Source: Brevinema_A sp051647535
Lineage (GTDB): Bacteria; Spirochaetota; Brevinematia; Brevinematales; Brevinemataceae
Length of the DNA: 64,000 nt
Direction: 5' to 3'
Assembly (NCBI GenBank): GCA_051647535.1
Contig: JBOFEA010000002.1
Span: forward strand, 1-64,000
Shown here: positions 50,905 to 57,331 of the stretch, piece by piece
Layout: every line of letters begins with the position of its first letter
Position numbering within the stretch: position 1 is the stretch's first letter
Notes under the pieces: generated by a model
Told to the model about the DNA's origin: nothing
The model's input: the letters and a program-made list of their open reading frames with translations, nothing else
Database searches by the model: none
Made by a program: the position numbers and the translations under genes

Positions 50905-51672
50905 CTACAATAGTAGAAAAAATGTCCCTACTATATAATCTAATAAGATTGTTGCAAAAGTTCCCACAACAACTGCTTTGACCGTAGATTGACCAACGCC
51001 TACAGACCCACCTTCTGTTCTAAAACCATAAAATGTAGCAATAGTAGACAAAATCCATCCAAAAATCATTAATTTGAAAAAAGCTTCCATATAAAATCGC
51101 AATGTTAGAATACTAAGCCCGTCAGTAAAAAAGGAATATGTGGGCACATGATGAACGAAAAGCATTGTAAGCCATGCCCCAATAATAGAAACAATTATCG
51201 CAAAAGTTCCTAAAATAGGAACAGTAACTATAGTAGTCAATATACGTGGAACAGCAATAAATTCTTCCGGACTTACAGACATTACTTTTAAAGCGTCAAT
51301 CTGCTCTGTCACAACCATAGACCCTATCTCGGCAGCAATAGACGAACAAATCCGGCTTACAACAACCAATGCTGTAAGTACAGGAATCATTTCTCTAACC
51401 AACGCCAGAATAATCCCTCCGCTGATTAAAAAAGCTGATTCATTAATCACATAGTTCATCGCCGCACCTAATTGGATTCCTGTAATTGCTCCCATAAAAA
51501 AGCCGGTAATTGTAATAATAGGAAACGCATCAATTCCTATTTTAATAATTTGACGTAGAAATTCTGCTCTATAACGAATAATAGATGGTGAAACTTTAAT
51601 AATTTTTATAGCATATATACCAAATTCTGCCAATTCACTTAACAAGCCGAAAAATTTATTTTGTTTCAACAT
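50905..51672 (-). CDS. mlaE: MlaE-type phospholipid transport permease
   Basis: A 255-residue membrane permease (about five helices) of the MlaE/YrbE family. The core shows ITGFFMGAITGIQLGAAMNYV, GIILALVREMIPVLTALVVVSRICSSIAAEIGSMVVTEQIDALKVM and EGGSVGVGQSTVKAVVVGTFATILLDY, all characteristic. ATG at 51672 chosen over a TTG one codon upstream. It heads a long minus-strand unit (mlaE-mlaF-mlaD-degT-two CNNM genes-rlmD) with a strong promoter just upstream. Confidence 0.93.
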   Translation of the reverse strand: MLKQNKFFGLLSELAEFGIYAIKIIKVSPSIIRYRAEFLRQIIKIGIDAFPIITITGFFMGAITGIQLGAAMNYVINESAFLISGGIILALVREMIPVLTALVVVSRICSSIAAEIGSMVVTEQIDALKVMSVSPEEFIAVPRILTTIVTVPILGTFAIIVSIIGAWLTMLFVHHVPTYSFFTDGLSILTLRFYMEAFFKLMIFGWILSTIATFYGFRTEGGSVGVGQSTVKAVVVGTFATILLDYIVGTFFLLL

Positions 51673-51710
51673 CAATATCCAACCTCAATTCAAATAACAA
51701 TTTACACTAA

Positions 51711-51739
51711 AATATAACATACTGCACTTAAAATGTCAA
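51711..51739 (-). promoter_or_regulatory. Sigma-70 promoter of the mlaEFD-degT-cnnm-rlmD unit
   Basis: On the minus strand TTGACA (51739-51734), 17-bp spacer, TATATT (51716-51711). Start near 51704. The -35 lies only 5 bases past the dnaB stop codon. Confidence 0.82.
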
Positions 51740-51743
51740 ACAT

Positions 51744-53216
51744 TTAAAATTCTTGTTCATTTCTATACCCGAATTTGGAATTATTCGTATTAAATGAAGA
51801 CCGTGGAGCTGCATTTTGATTATCTTTATATTCTTTATATGCCTGTTGCGCCGATTTATCCAAACTCTCAAAACGCATTGTTTCCCCAAAGAATCTCAAT
51901 GGAATCATATCTGTACGTCCGTTCCTGTGTTTTGCAAAATTTAATTCAACAATACCTTGAGCAATTTCCGGAGTTTTATCTCGATGATAATAATCTTCAC
52001 GATACAGCATTGCAACAATATCCGCATCCTGCTCAATTGATCCTGATTCACGAAGATCTGATAACTGAGGAGTTTTATCGGCACGGGATTCCACACCTCT
52101 GGATAACTGAGACAAGGCTATAATCGGTATTCCTAATTCTTTAGCCAAAGACTTTAAAGTACCGGTAATTTGAGCAAGCATATTTGTTCTATTAGTATTA
52201 TACGAGGCACCGGATAATGAAATAATCTGAATATGATCTATTATCATTAATTGATAAGGCGTTTTCCGCATAATTGTCCGAGCTCTTGCACGAAGCGTAT
52301 TCAAAGGAATACTACCCGTATCATCTATAATAATATTCAAAGGATCAAGATCCCGAGCTGCATTTAAGACATTTGTGGCATCATCTTCGTTTAATTGTGC
52401 TTTATTAATTTTTTCCAAAGAAACCTTGGATTCTGCCGACAAAAAACGCATAGCTATTTCTTCACCTGTCATTTCAAGAGAGAAAATCAATGCCCCTAAT
52501 CTATTGTCTTGATTTTGGGGAACAGCCTGAAGAAACTTTCTTGCAATATTAAGTGCAAAAGCAGTTTTACCCATTCCTGCACGAGCCGCTAAAATAATTA
52601 ATGCCCCTTTAGAAAGTCCATTAGTCAGCTCGTCAATATCAGGATATCCGGTAGGAATACCCATAAGCGCATTACCAGAAGCTTCTCTCTGCTGAATTAA
52701 TTCTAAGGCACGTTTTATATATTCCGAAAGCCGAAAATATTCCGATGTTGCCCTTTTACCGATAACATTAAACATCAAACTGTCTGCTTTATCAAGTATG
52801 GTTTCAACATCATCTTCTCTAGCTATTGCAATATTAATAATCTGACGTGCAGCTGCAATCAGTGCTCTTAATAATGCATAATCCTTCACTAATTTAATAT
52901 GGTATTGAATATTAACAACTGAAGAATACTTATCTATTAAATCAATAAGAACATGCTGTCCGCCTATTTTGTTCAGCTCATTATTTTTACTCAAAATATC
53001 AGCAACAGAAATAATATCAACAGGTCTACTGCTACTTTCTAATATCAATATAGCACGATAAACTGCTTGTCTGGCAGGATCATAAAAATCCTCTTCATGA
53101 AGAGTTTCCGTAATTGCAAACAATTCACGCTGATTGGAGAGAGCAGCACCTAATACAGCCTGCTCAGCTTCTGCCGAATGTGGAGAAATATGAATATTTT
53201 TTTCTTCCGGAACCAT
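51744..53216 (-). CDS. dnaB: Replicative DNA helicase DnaB
   Basis: A 490-residue hexameric helicase that unwinds DNA at the replication fork. The N-terminal DnaG-binding domain begins HISPHSAEAEQAVLGAALSN. The RecA-like domain has Walker A AARAGMGKTAFALN, Walker B YQLMIIDHIQIISL, DnaB motif 4 ELGIPIIALSQLSRGVESRADKTPQLSDLRESGSIEQDADIV, and an arginine finger in FAKHRNGRTD. ATG at 53216 (MVPEEKNIHIS) preferred to an upstream TTG inside the hairpin at 53252-53299. No intein. Last gene of the rpsF-ssb-rpsR-rplI cluster. Confidence 0.96.
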   Translation of the reverse strand: MVPEEKNIHISPHSAEAEQAVLGAALSNQRELFAITETLHEEDFYDPARQAVYRAILILESSSRPVDIISVADILSKNNELNKIGGQHVLIDLIDKYSSVVNIQYHIKLVKDYALLRALIAAARQIINIAIAREDDVETILDKADSLMFNVIGKRATSEYFRLSEYIKRALELIQQREASGNALMGIPTGYPDIDELTNGLSKGALIILAARAGMGKTAFALNIARKFLQAVPQNQDNRLGALIFSLEMTGEEIAMRFLSAESKVSLEKINKAQLNEDDATNVLNAARDLDPLNIIIDDTGSIPLNTLRARARTIMRKTPYQLMIIDHIQIISLSGASYNTNRTNMLAQITGTLKSLAKELGIPIIALSQLSRGVESRADKTPQLSDLRESGSIEQDADIVAMLYREDYYHRDKTPEIAQGIVELNFAKHRNGRTDMIPLRFFGETMRFESLDKSAQQAYKEYKDNQNAAPRSSFNTNNSKFGYRNEQEF

Positions 53217-53251
53217 ATAAATAATACCTATAATTTTTTTATTTCTCAAAT

Positions 53252-53299
53252 TATAAATCAATTCCCTTTACTCATTAGAGTAGAGGGAATTGATTTATA
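53252..53299. other. 22-bp-stem hairpin between rplI and dnaB, without T-tract
   Basis: Positions 53252-53273 pair perfectly with 53278-53299 (one G-T), closing a 4-base loop. On neither strand is it followed by a T-run, so it is not a standard terminator. In the mRNA it would lie between the rplI stop and the dnaB ATG, 36 bases before the start, and could be an RNase III processing site or a partial transcription block that lowers dnaB expression. Confidence 0.75.
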
Positions 53300-53313
53300 T
53301 ACCTATGAATTTC

Positions 53314-53760
53314 TTATTGATCAATATTTTCTACAATAATCTTCATGTCAGCTGTGACACCTTCATCAAGTCTGATGTGAAACATATGCTCACCGACAGT
53401 TTTTACATGTTGGATCGCTATTCTTTTCTTATCAACCTTAAAACCATGTTCTGCAATTAATGCAGCTATATCAGTATTGGTCACAGAACCAAAAATTTTA
53501 CCTTCTACACTGGATTTTTTGCAGATAGTAAGAGTGATTTTCTCTAACTTTTCTTTTAATTCTTGTGCAGATTCGAACATTAATTGAGCTTTTTTAGCTA
53601 AAGAAGCTTTTTTTCGTTCCAAATATTTTTCACGGCTTAATGTTGCCATTTCCGCTAAATTTTGAGCAATAAGATAATTTCTTCCGAAACCATCTTTTAC
53701 AGTTTTCATATCTCCTGCACGTCCAAGTCCAGGAATGTTTTCTAAAAGAATAACTTTCAC
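53314..53760 (-). CDS. rplI: 50S ribosomal protein L9
   Basis: A 148-residue L9, normal length. The N-terminal domain MKVILLENIPGLGRAGDMKTVKDGFGRNYLIAQNLA carries the L9 signature (G-x2-GYxRNYLIP-like). A long connecting helix and the C-terminal domain (HMFHIRLDEGVTADMKIIVEN) follow. GTG start behind AAGGAG. It lies between a DUF2232-like membrane protein and dnaB. Confidence 0.96.
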   Translation of the reverse strand: MKVILLENIPGLGRAGDMKTVKDGFGRNYLIAQNLAEMATLSREKYLERKKASLAKKAQLMFESAQELKEKLEKITLTICKKSSVEGKIFGSVTNTDIAALIAEHGFKVDKKRIAIQHVKTVGEHMFHIRLDEGVTADMKIIVENIDQ

Positions 53761-53808
53761 AGAATTCTCCTTAATTTAAATACTGAGAATAATTGGATCC
53801 TAATTCCA

Positions 53809-54528
53809 TTATCGAAAATCCAAGCTAAATAATTTTGCACCAGAATTTCGATGATGATAATCCATCCAAATATCCGATATACCTATTCCCGTACAGGCAA
53901 TAATAGGCAAAAGAAAGTTTTCACCTGCCAAAATCACGGGAAGAACCAATATTGCAGTTCCTATCAAATAATGAATTTGATTTTGTCGCAACACATTTAA
54001 GATAGTAAAAAATCCAAACTGCCAATAATATATCATAATATATACAGCAATATTCAGCATAACTTCGTTTATCATTTCGGAATATTTGAAAATTACGCAA
54101 AGCGTATATATAAGAAGTGATAGTATTAGTATTAGTATCTTATTATGACTAAAATTTTTTAAGGTACGATGCATTACCGTTAAAGGATATCGTGAACTAT
54201 TCCAAGATAATACAACAACACCCAACACAACAGCCGGCCATATACTTCTAAAAAAACATATGACAAACCAAACCTCTTTCAGTATAAGCGATACAGAAAT
54301 AATCGGATACTGGTCTATTAAGGAAAGCATATGAATATTCCATATATTCCACATATATTCAGAGCGGGGCAAGTATAAAACTACTGTCCAAATCAATCCA
54401 GCAAGCCCTACAAGAAATATATGCTTAATATGTTTTGCATGAAAGATATTACGAAACAAAAGAGATAATATTCCAGAAAAAATAAAAATCAACGATACTA
54501 TCAACCATGAAAACAAAGAAAATATCAT
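53809..54528 (-). CDS. DUF2232-like integral membrane protein
   Basis: A 239-residue membrane protein with about seven hydrophobic segments. The C-terminal third (YWQFGFFTILNVLRQNQIHYLIG, then AILVLPVILAGENFLLPIIACTGIGISDIWMDYHHR) resembles DUF2232 (YybS) proteins, whose C-terminus ends with a D-x-W-x-D-x-R pattern. In Bacillus, yybS also neighbours rplI and rpsR. Function unknown. The N-terminal half is divergent, so the family call is tentative. ATG behind GGGAG, 33 bases after rpsR. Confidence 0.6.
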   Translation of the reverse strand: MIFSLFSWLIVSLIFIFSGILSLLFRNIFHAKHIKHIFLVGLAGLIWTVVLYLPRSEYMWNIWNIHMLSLIDQYPIISVSLILKEVWFVICFFRSIWPAVVLGVVVLSWNSSRYPLTVMHRTLKNFSHNKILILILSLLIYTLCVIFKYSEMINEVMLNIAVYIMIYYWQFGFFTILNVLRQNQIHYLIGTAILVLPVILAGENFLLPIIACTGIGISDIWMDYHHRNSGAKLFSLDFR

Positions 54529-54561
54529 ACAACTCTCCCAACAAACAGCAATTAACGCTTT

Positions 54562-54987
54562 TTACCGAGCAGAGAAAGGCAACAAAGCCATAATTCTGGC
54601 TTTTTTAATTTCTCTAGCCAATACTCTTTGATACTGTGAACTTGTACCAGTAATACGGCGAGGAACAATTTTACCACTAGGCATAACAAATCTTTTCAAC
54701 AGTTCAACGTTTTTATAATCAATAGTTGAAGGATCGATTTGATTAGTTGTAAATTTACATACTTTTTTTGTAAAGAATGATTTTTTCTTTCCGTTTTGCA
54801 TTTTAGGAACAAACTCACGGGGTTTTCCTCCGGGTTTGTTGTTAGCACCGAAGTTTTGACCTTCTCTACGAGGTGTTCTGGCTCCGGATTCGGAAGGATT
54901 ATTGCTTATTTTTTTATTGATTTCATCTAATGCTTGGCCGGCATCTTCAAATTCCGAACCATTATTTTTGATTTGGTCTTCAGACAT
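54562..54987 (-). CDS. rpsR: 30S ribosomal protein S18 with a long N-terminal extension
   Basis: A 141-residue S18, much longer than the usual 75-90. The globular part is C-terminal (KKVCKFTTNQIDPSTIDYKNVELLKRFVMPSGKIVPRRITGTSSQYQRVLAREIKKARIMALLPF), with all S18 signature segments. The first 70 residues are polar and disordered (SEDQIKNNGSEFEDAG, then SGARTPRREGQNFGANNKPGGK). ATG at 54987 follows GGAG; an alternative start 10 codons upstream lacks a clear site. S18 pairs with S6, encoded two genes upstream. A spirochaete-specific extension is possible. Confidence 0.93.
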   Translation of the reverse strand: MSEDQIKNNGSEFEDAGQALDEINKKISNNPSESGARTPRREGQNFGANNKPGGKPREFVPKMQNGKKKSFFTKKVCKFTTNQIDPSTIDYKNVELLKRFVMPSGKIVPRRITGTSSQYQRVLAREIKKARIMALLPFSAR

Positions 54988-55035
54988 ATTTTTCTCCATT
55001 AAACTAAATATTCCCAATCAGTTTTGAACTGAAAA

Positions 55036-55518
55036 CTAAAAAGGAACGTCTTCATCAAAGGGATCATATTGATCCAACGGGGTATCATTAAATCCCGTAT
55101 TGTCGTAATAGTCGTCTTCTCTTTTAGGAGAAGACGCTTCTGCAGGAGCTTGAGGTTTTTGAGAATAATTGTTTTGATTATTTGATTGAGACGGATTTCC
55201 CGATAAAAACTCTAAACGGTCGGCAACAATTTCAACTACAGAACGTCTTGTTCCATCTTGTGCTGTCCAAGCACGCTGTTCCAAACGCCCATCAACAGCA
55301 ATTTGTTTACCTTTGCTGAGATATTGATTTGCTGTTTCTGCTGCTTTATTCCATACCACAACTGTAAAAAAGGATACCGAATCCTGTCCGTCTTTAGAGG
55401 GACGTCCGCCAACAGCTATCCCAAAACGAGCTACTGGAGCTCCGCTTGGCGTATAACGAAGTTCAACATCATTGGAAAGTCTTCCTACCAAAACAACTCT
55501 ATTAATATCCCATGCCAT
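55036..55518 (-). CDS. ssb: Single-stranded DNA-binding protein
   Basis: A 160-residue SSB. The N-terminal OB-fold (1-105) has NRVVLVGRLSNDVELRYTPSGAPVARFGIAV and ISKGKQIAVDGRLEQRAW-like segments (here LSKGKQIAVDGRLEQRAWTAQDGTRR). A Gln/Asn/Pro-rich linker follows, and the acidic tip DPFDEDVPF recruits replication and repair partners. ATG directly after the rpsF stop, with GGAG in the rpsF end. Standard place between rpsF and rpsR. Confidence 0.97.
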   Translation of the reverse strand: MAWDINRVVLVGRLSNDVELRYTPSGAPVARFGIAVGGRPSKDGQDSVSFFTVVVWNKAAETANQYLSKGKQIAVDGRLEQRAWTAQDGTRRSVVEIVADRLEFLSGNPSQSNNQNNYSQKPQAPAEASSPKREDDYYDNTGFNDTPLDQYDPFDEDVPF

Positions 55519-55809
55519 TTAATTCTCCAAGTTGACCAATCGACGTATGATTCCTTGATCGTATTTTATTAATTCTTCAAAACCGGTAATTTGTTCCGGT
55601 GTAGCTTGAATGTTAATAAAATAGTAAAAAGCACGTTGAAATTTTTCACGATTTTTTGCAATTACATATGCAAGCTCGCGTACTCCCATTTTTGTATTTT
55701 CAGCAACAACTTCAGCTTCAACTTTAGAAACTGCTGCTTTAATACGTTCCATTGCTGCAACATGCTCGCTTTCACGAAGCAAAAATGCAACTTCATACTG
55801 TTTGGACAT
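55519..55809 (-). CDS. rpsF: 30S ribosomal protein S6
   Basis: A 96-residue S6. The fold begins YEVAFLLRESEHVAAMERI and continues MGVRELAYVIAKNREKFQRAFYYFINI, with the family R-x-L-A-Y motif. It binds S18 in the 30S platform. ATG at 55809 is preceded by AAAGGAGG. It is the first gene of the rpsF-ssb-rpsR-DUF2232-rplI-dnaB cluster, under a consensus promoter with a 75-base leader. Confidence 0.96.
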   Translation of the reverse strand: MSKQYEVAFLLRESEHVAAMERIKAAVSKVEAEVVAENTKMGVRELAYVIAKNREKFQRAFYYFINIQATPEQITGFEELIKYDQGIIRRLVNLEN

Positions 55810-55812
55810 ATT

Positions 55813-55884
55813 TCCTCCTTTCGGACCATTGGCTCTTAAACTTTTTGTATAGTTAAGAGAAGAAGGTCGATTAACTGTAAATTG
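55813..55884 (-). promoter_or_regulatory. Structured rpsF leader, possible S6:S18 autoregulatory element
   Basis: In the 75-nt leader an inner stem CTCTTAA/TTAAGAG and an outer stem GACC/GGTC are separated by an asymmetric internal loop (TTCTT opposite CCAAT). The outer part extends by two pairs across a bulged C. A hairpin with a CC-containing 3' bulge just before the rpsF ribosome binding site resembles the known S6:S18-binding leader, but the conserved CCG bulge is not exactly matched. Treat as a candidate only. Confidence 0.35.
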
Positions 55885-55890
55885 TTTCAC

Positions 55891-55919
55891 ATTATACAAC
55901 ATAACAAAAACTATGTCAA
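55891..55919 (-). promoter_or_regulatory. Perfect-consensus sigma-70 promoter of the rpsF cluster
   Basis: On the minus strand TTGACA (55919-55914), 17-bp spacer, TATAAT (55896-55891). Start near 55884. The 355-base gap between rpsF and the LysM peptidase gene holds this promoter and the divergent one at 56044-56072; no other gene is apparent. Confidence 0.88.
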
Positions 55920-56043
55920 CAAAATTAATAGGGATCTTTTTTCACAAAATCTTAAACAAAAATTTTTATATCTTTTATTATTTCTTTATCTAAATATTAT
56001 TAATCATATTAATTATATTACGATAATAATATGATTCAATTAC

Positions 56044-56072
56044 TTGATTTTTTTTCTTCAGGAATTTATAAT
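56044..56072 (+). promoter_or_regulatory. Sigma-70 promoter of the LysM/M23 peptidase gene
   Basis: TTGATT (56044-56049), 17-bp spacer, TATAAT (56067-56072). Start near 56079, leaving a leader of about 86 nt. Confidence 0.7.
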
Positions 56073-56164
56073 ACAAATCGCATATATATTTTATAACTTT
56101 AATACCTTAATTCGTCTCTAATTATATCATATTGGAATCAAGATATTTTATAAGGAAACATTTT

Positions 56165-57241
56165 ATGAATAAAAACCTTGGATTAAAAGACCTTTTTTAT
56201 AATACATACCGCAACAGTTCAATAAAAACAGATTTTTTTACAAATACAAACAATACAAAATTTCCTTATATTAATTCTTTTTTTAATGCAAACAACTCGA
56301 AAATTATACAGCTGTCTATCCCTATAGCAACATTATGTATTATGGTTTTTATGTTTATACATAACAATACTCAAGGTTCAACTACAACAATAACAACGGA
56401 TTCTATGCTGACCGAATTAATTGTAGAAAAAGAAATGAACAAATTATCCAATAAGACAAGTATTCAAAATATTGATGAGCTCAAACAAATCGCTGAAAAC
56501 AAAAATCTCGGTTTTGCATTTTACAGAATCAAACCCGGAGAAAATTTGTCATCCGTAGCCCAAAAATTCGGATTAACAATGGCTACCGTTCTTTCTTTGA
56601 ACAGTTTAGACAATGCTCATTCGTTAACAGTAGGTCAACGTGTTCTTCTTTCGACACGTTCTGGCATTCTGTTCAACTCAAAAGAAACAGAATCTATTGA
56701 ATCTATAGCTAAACGTTATGGAATTTCAGAAAAAGATATTATTACAGCCAACGAACTTTCCAATGATCAAATAGATTCAGGGAAAACACTATTTTTACCG
56801 GAAGCCAATTTATCATTCAAAGCAATGGCAGATCTTTTAGGGTTTCAATTTATTACACCGGTACCCAAATACCGCAGAGTATCCTCCCACTATGGATGGA
56901 GAAGACATCCTATATTAGGAGTACGAAAACTTCATACCGGAATTGATTTTGCTGCACCTACGGGAACACCGATTGTAGCGGCAAAGGAAGGGCGTGTGGT
57001 ATACGCTGACTGGAATGGTGGGTACGGCTTAGTTGTACGTATCAGGCATAATAACGGATTTGAAACAACCTATGCTCATATGTCAAAAATTAGAACAACA
57101 AAAGGTGCTTGGATAAAATCCGGAGAAAGAGTCGGTGACGTCGGAAGTACAGGTCGTTCCACAGGAGCTCATCTGCATTTTGAAATACGAAAATACGGTC
57201 AAGCTAAAAATCCGGTATACCAAGGGTTGCAAATTCAATAA
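56165..57241 (+). CDS. M23 family metallopeptidase with LysM domains
   Basis: A 358-residue envelope peptidase. A membrane anchor lies at about residues 51-70 (LSIPIATLCIMVFMFIH). Two LysM-type repeats follow, at about 128-172 (FYRIKPGENLSSVAQKFGLTMATVLSLN, QRVLLS) and 180-220 (ESIESIAKRYGISEKDIITANEL). The LytM/M23 domain (about 240-355) has the zinc ligands in LHTGIDFAAPTGTPI and HLHFEIRKYG, so it looks active or at least metal-binding. It probably cuts peptidoglycan cross-links or activates amidases. ATG at 56165 behind AAGGA preferred to an upstream TTG. Precedes the HELTH protein by 90 bases. Confidence 0.92.
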   Translation: MNKNLGLKDLFYNTYRNSSIKTDFFTNTNNTKFPYINSFFNANNSKIIQLSIPIATLCIMVFMFIHNNTQGSTTTITTDSMLTELIVEKEMNKLSNKTSIQNIDELKQIAENKNLGFAFYRIKPGENLSSVAQKFGLTMATVLSLNSLDNAHSLTVGQRVLLSTRSGILFNSKETESIESIAKRYGISEKDIITANELSNDQIDSGKTLFLPEANLSFKAMADLLGFQFITPVPKYRRVSSHYGWRRHPILGVRKLHTGIDFAAPTGTPIVAAKEGRVVYADWNGGYGLVVRIRHNNGFETTYAHMSKIRTTKGAWIKSGERVGDVGSTGRSTGAHLHFEIRKYGQAKNPVYQGLQIQ

Positions 57242-57331
57242 ACATGAATAGAGTTGTATAACAGATGGGATTAATCATCCGTCAAATTATTAATATGTTA
57301 AGTAAAAGACAAGCAGGAAAAAGATAAAAAT

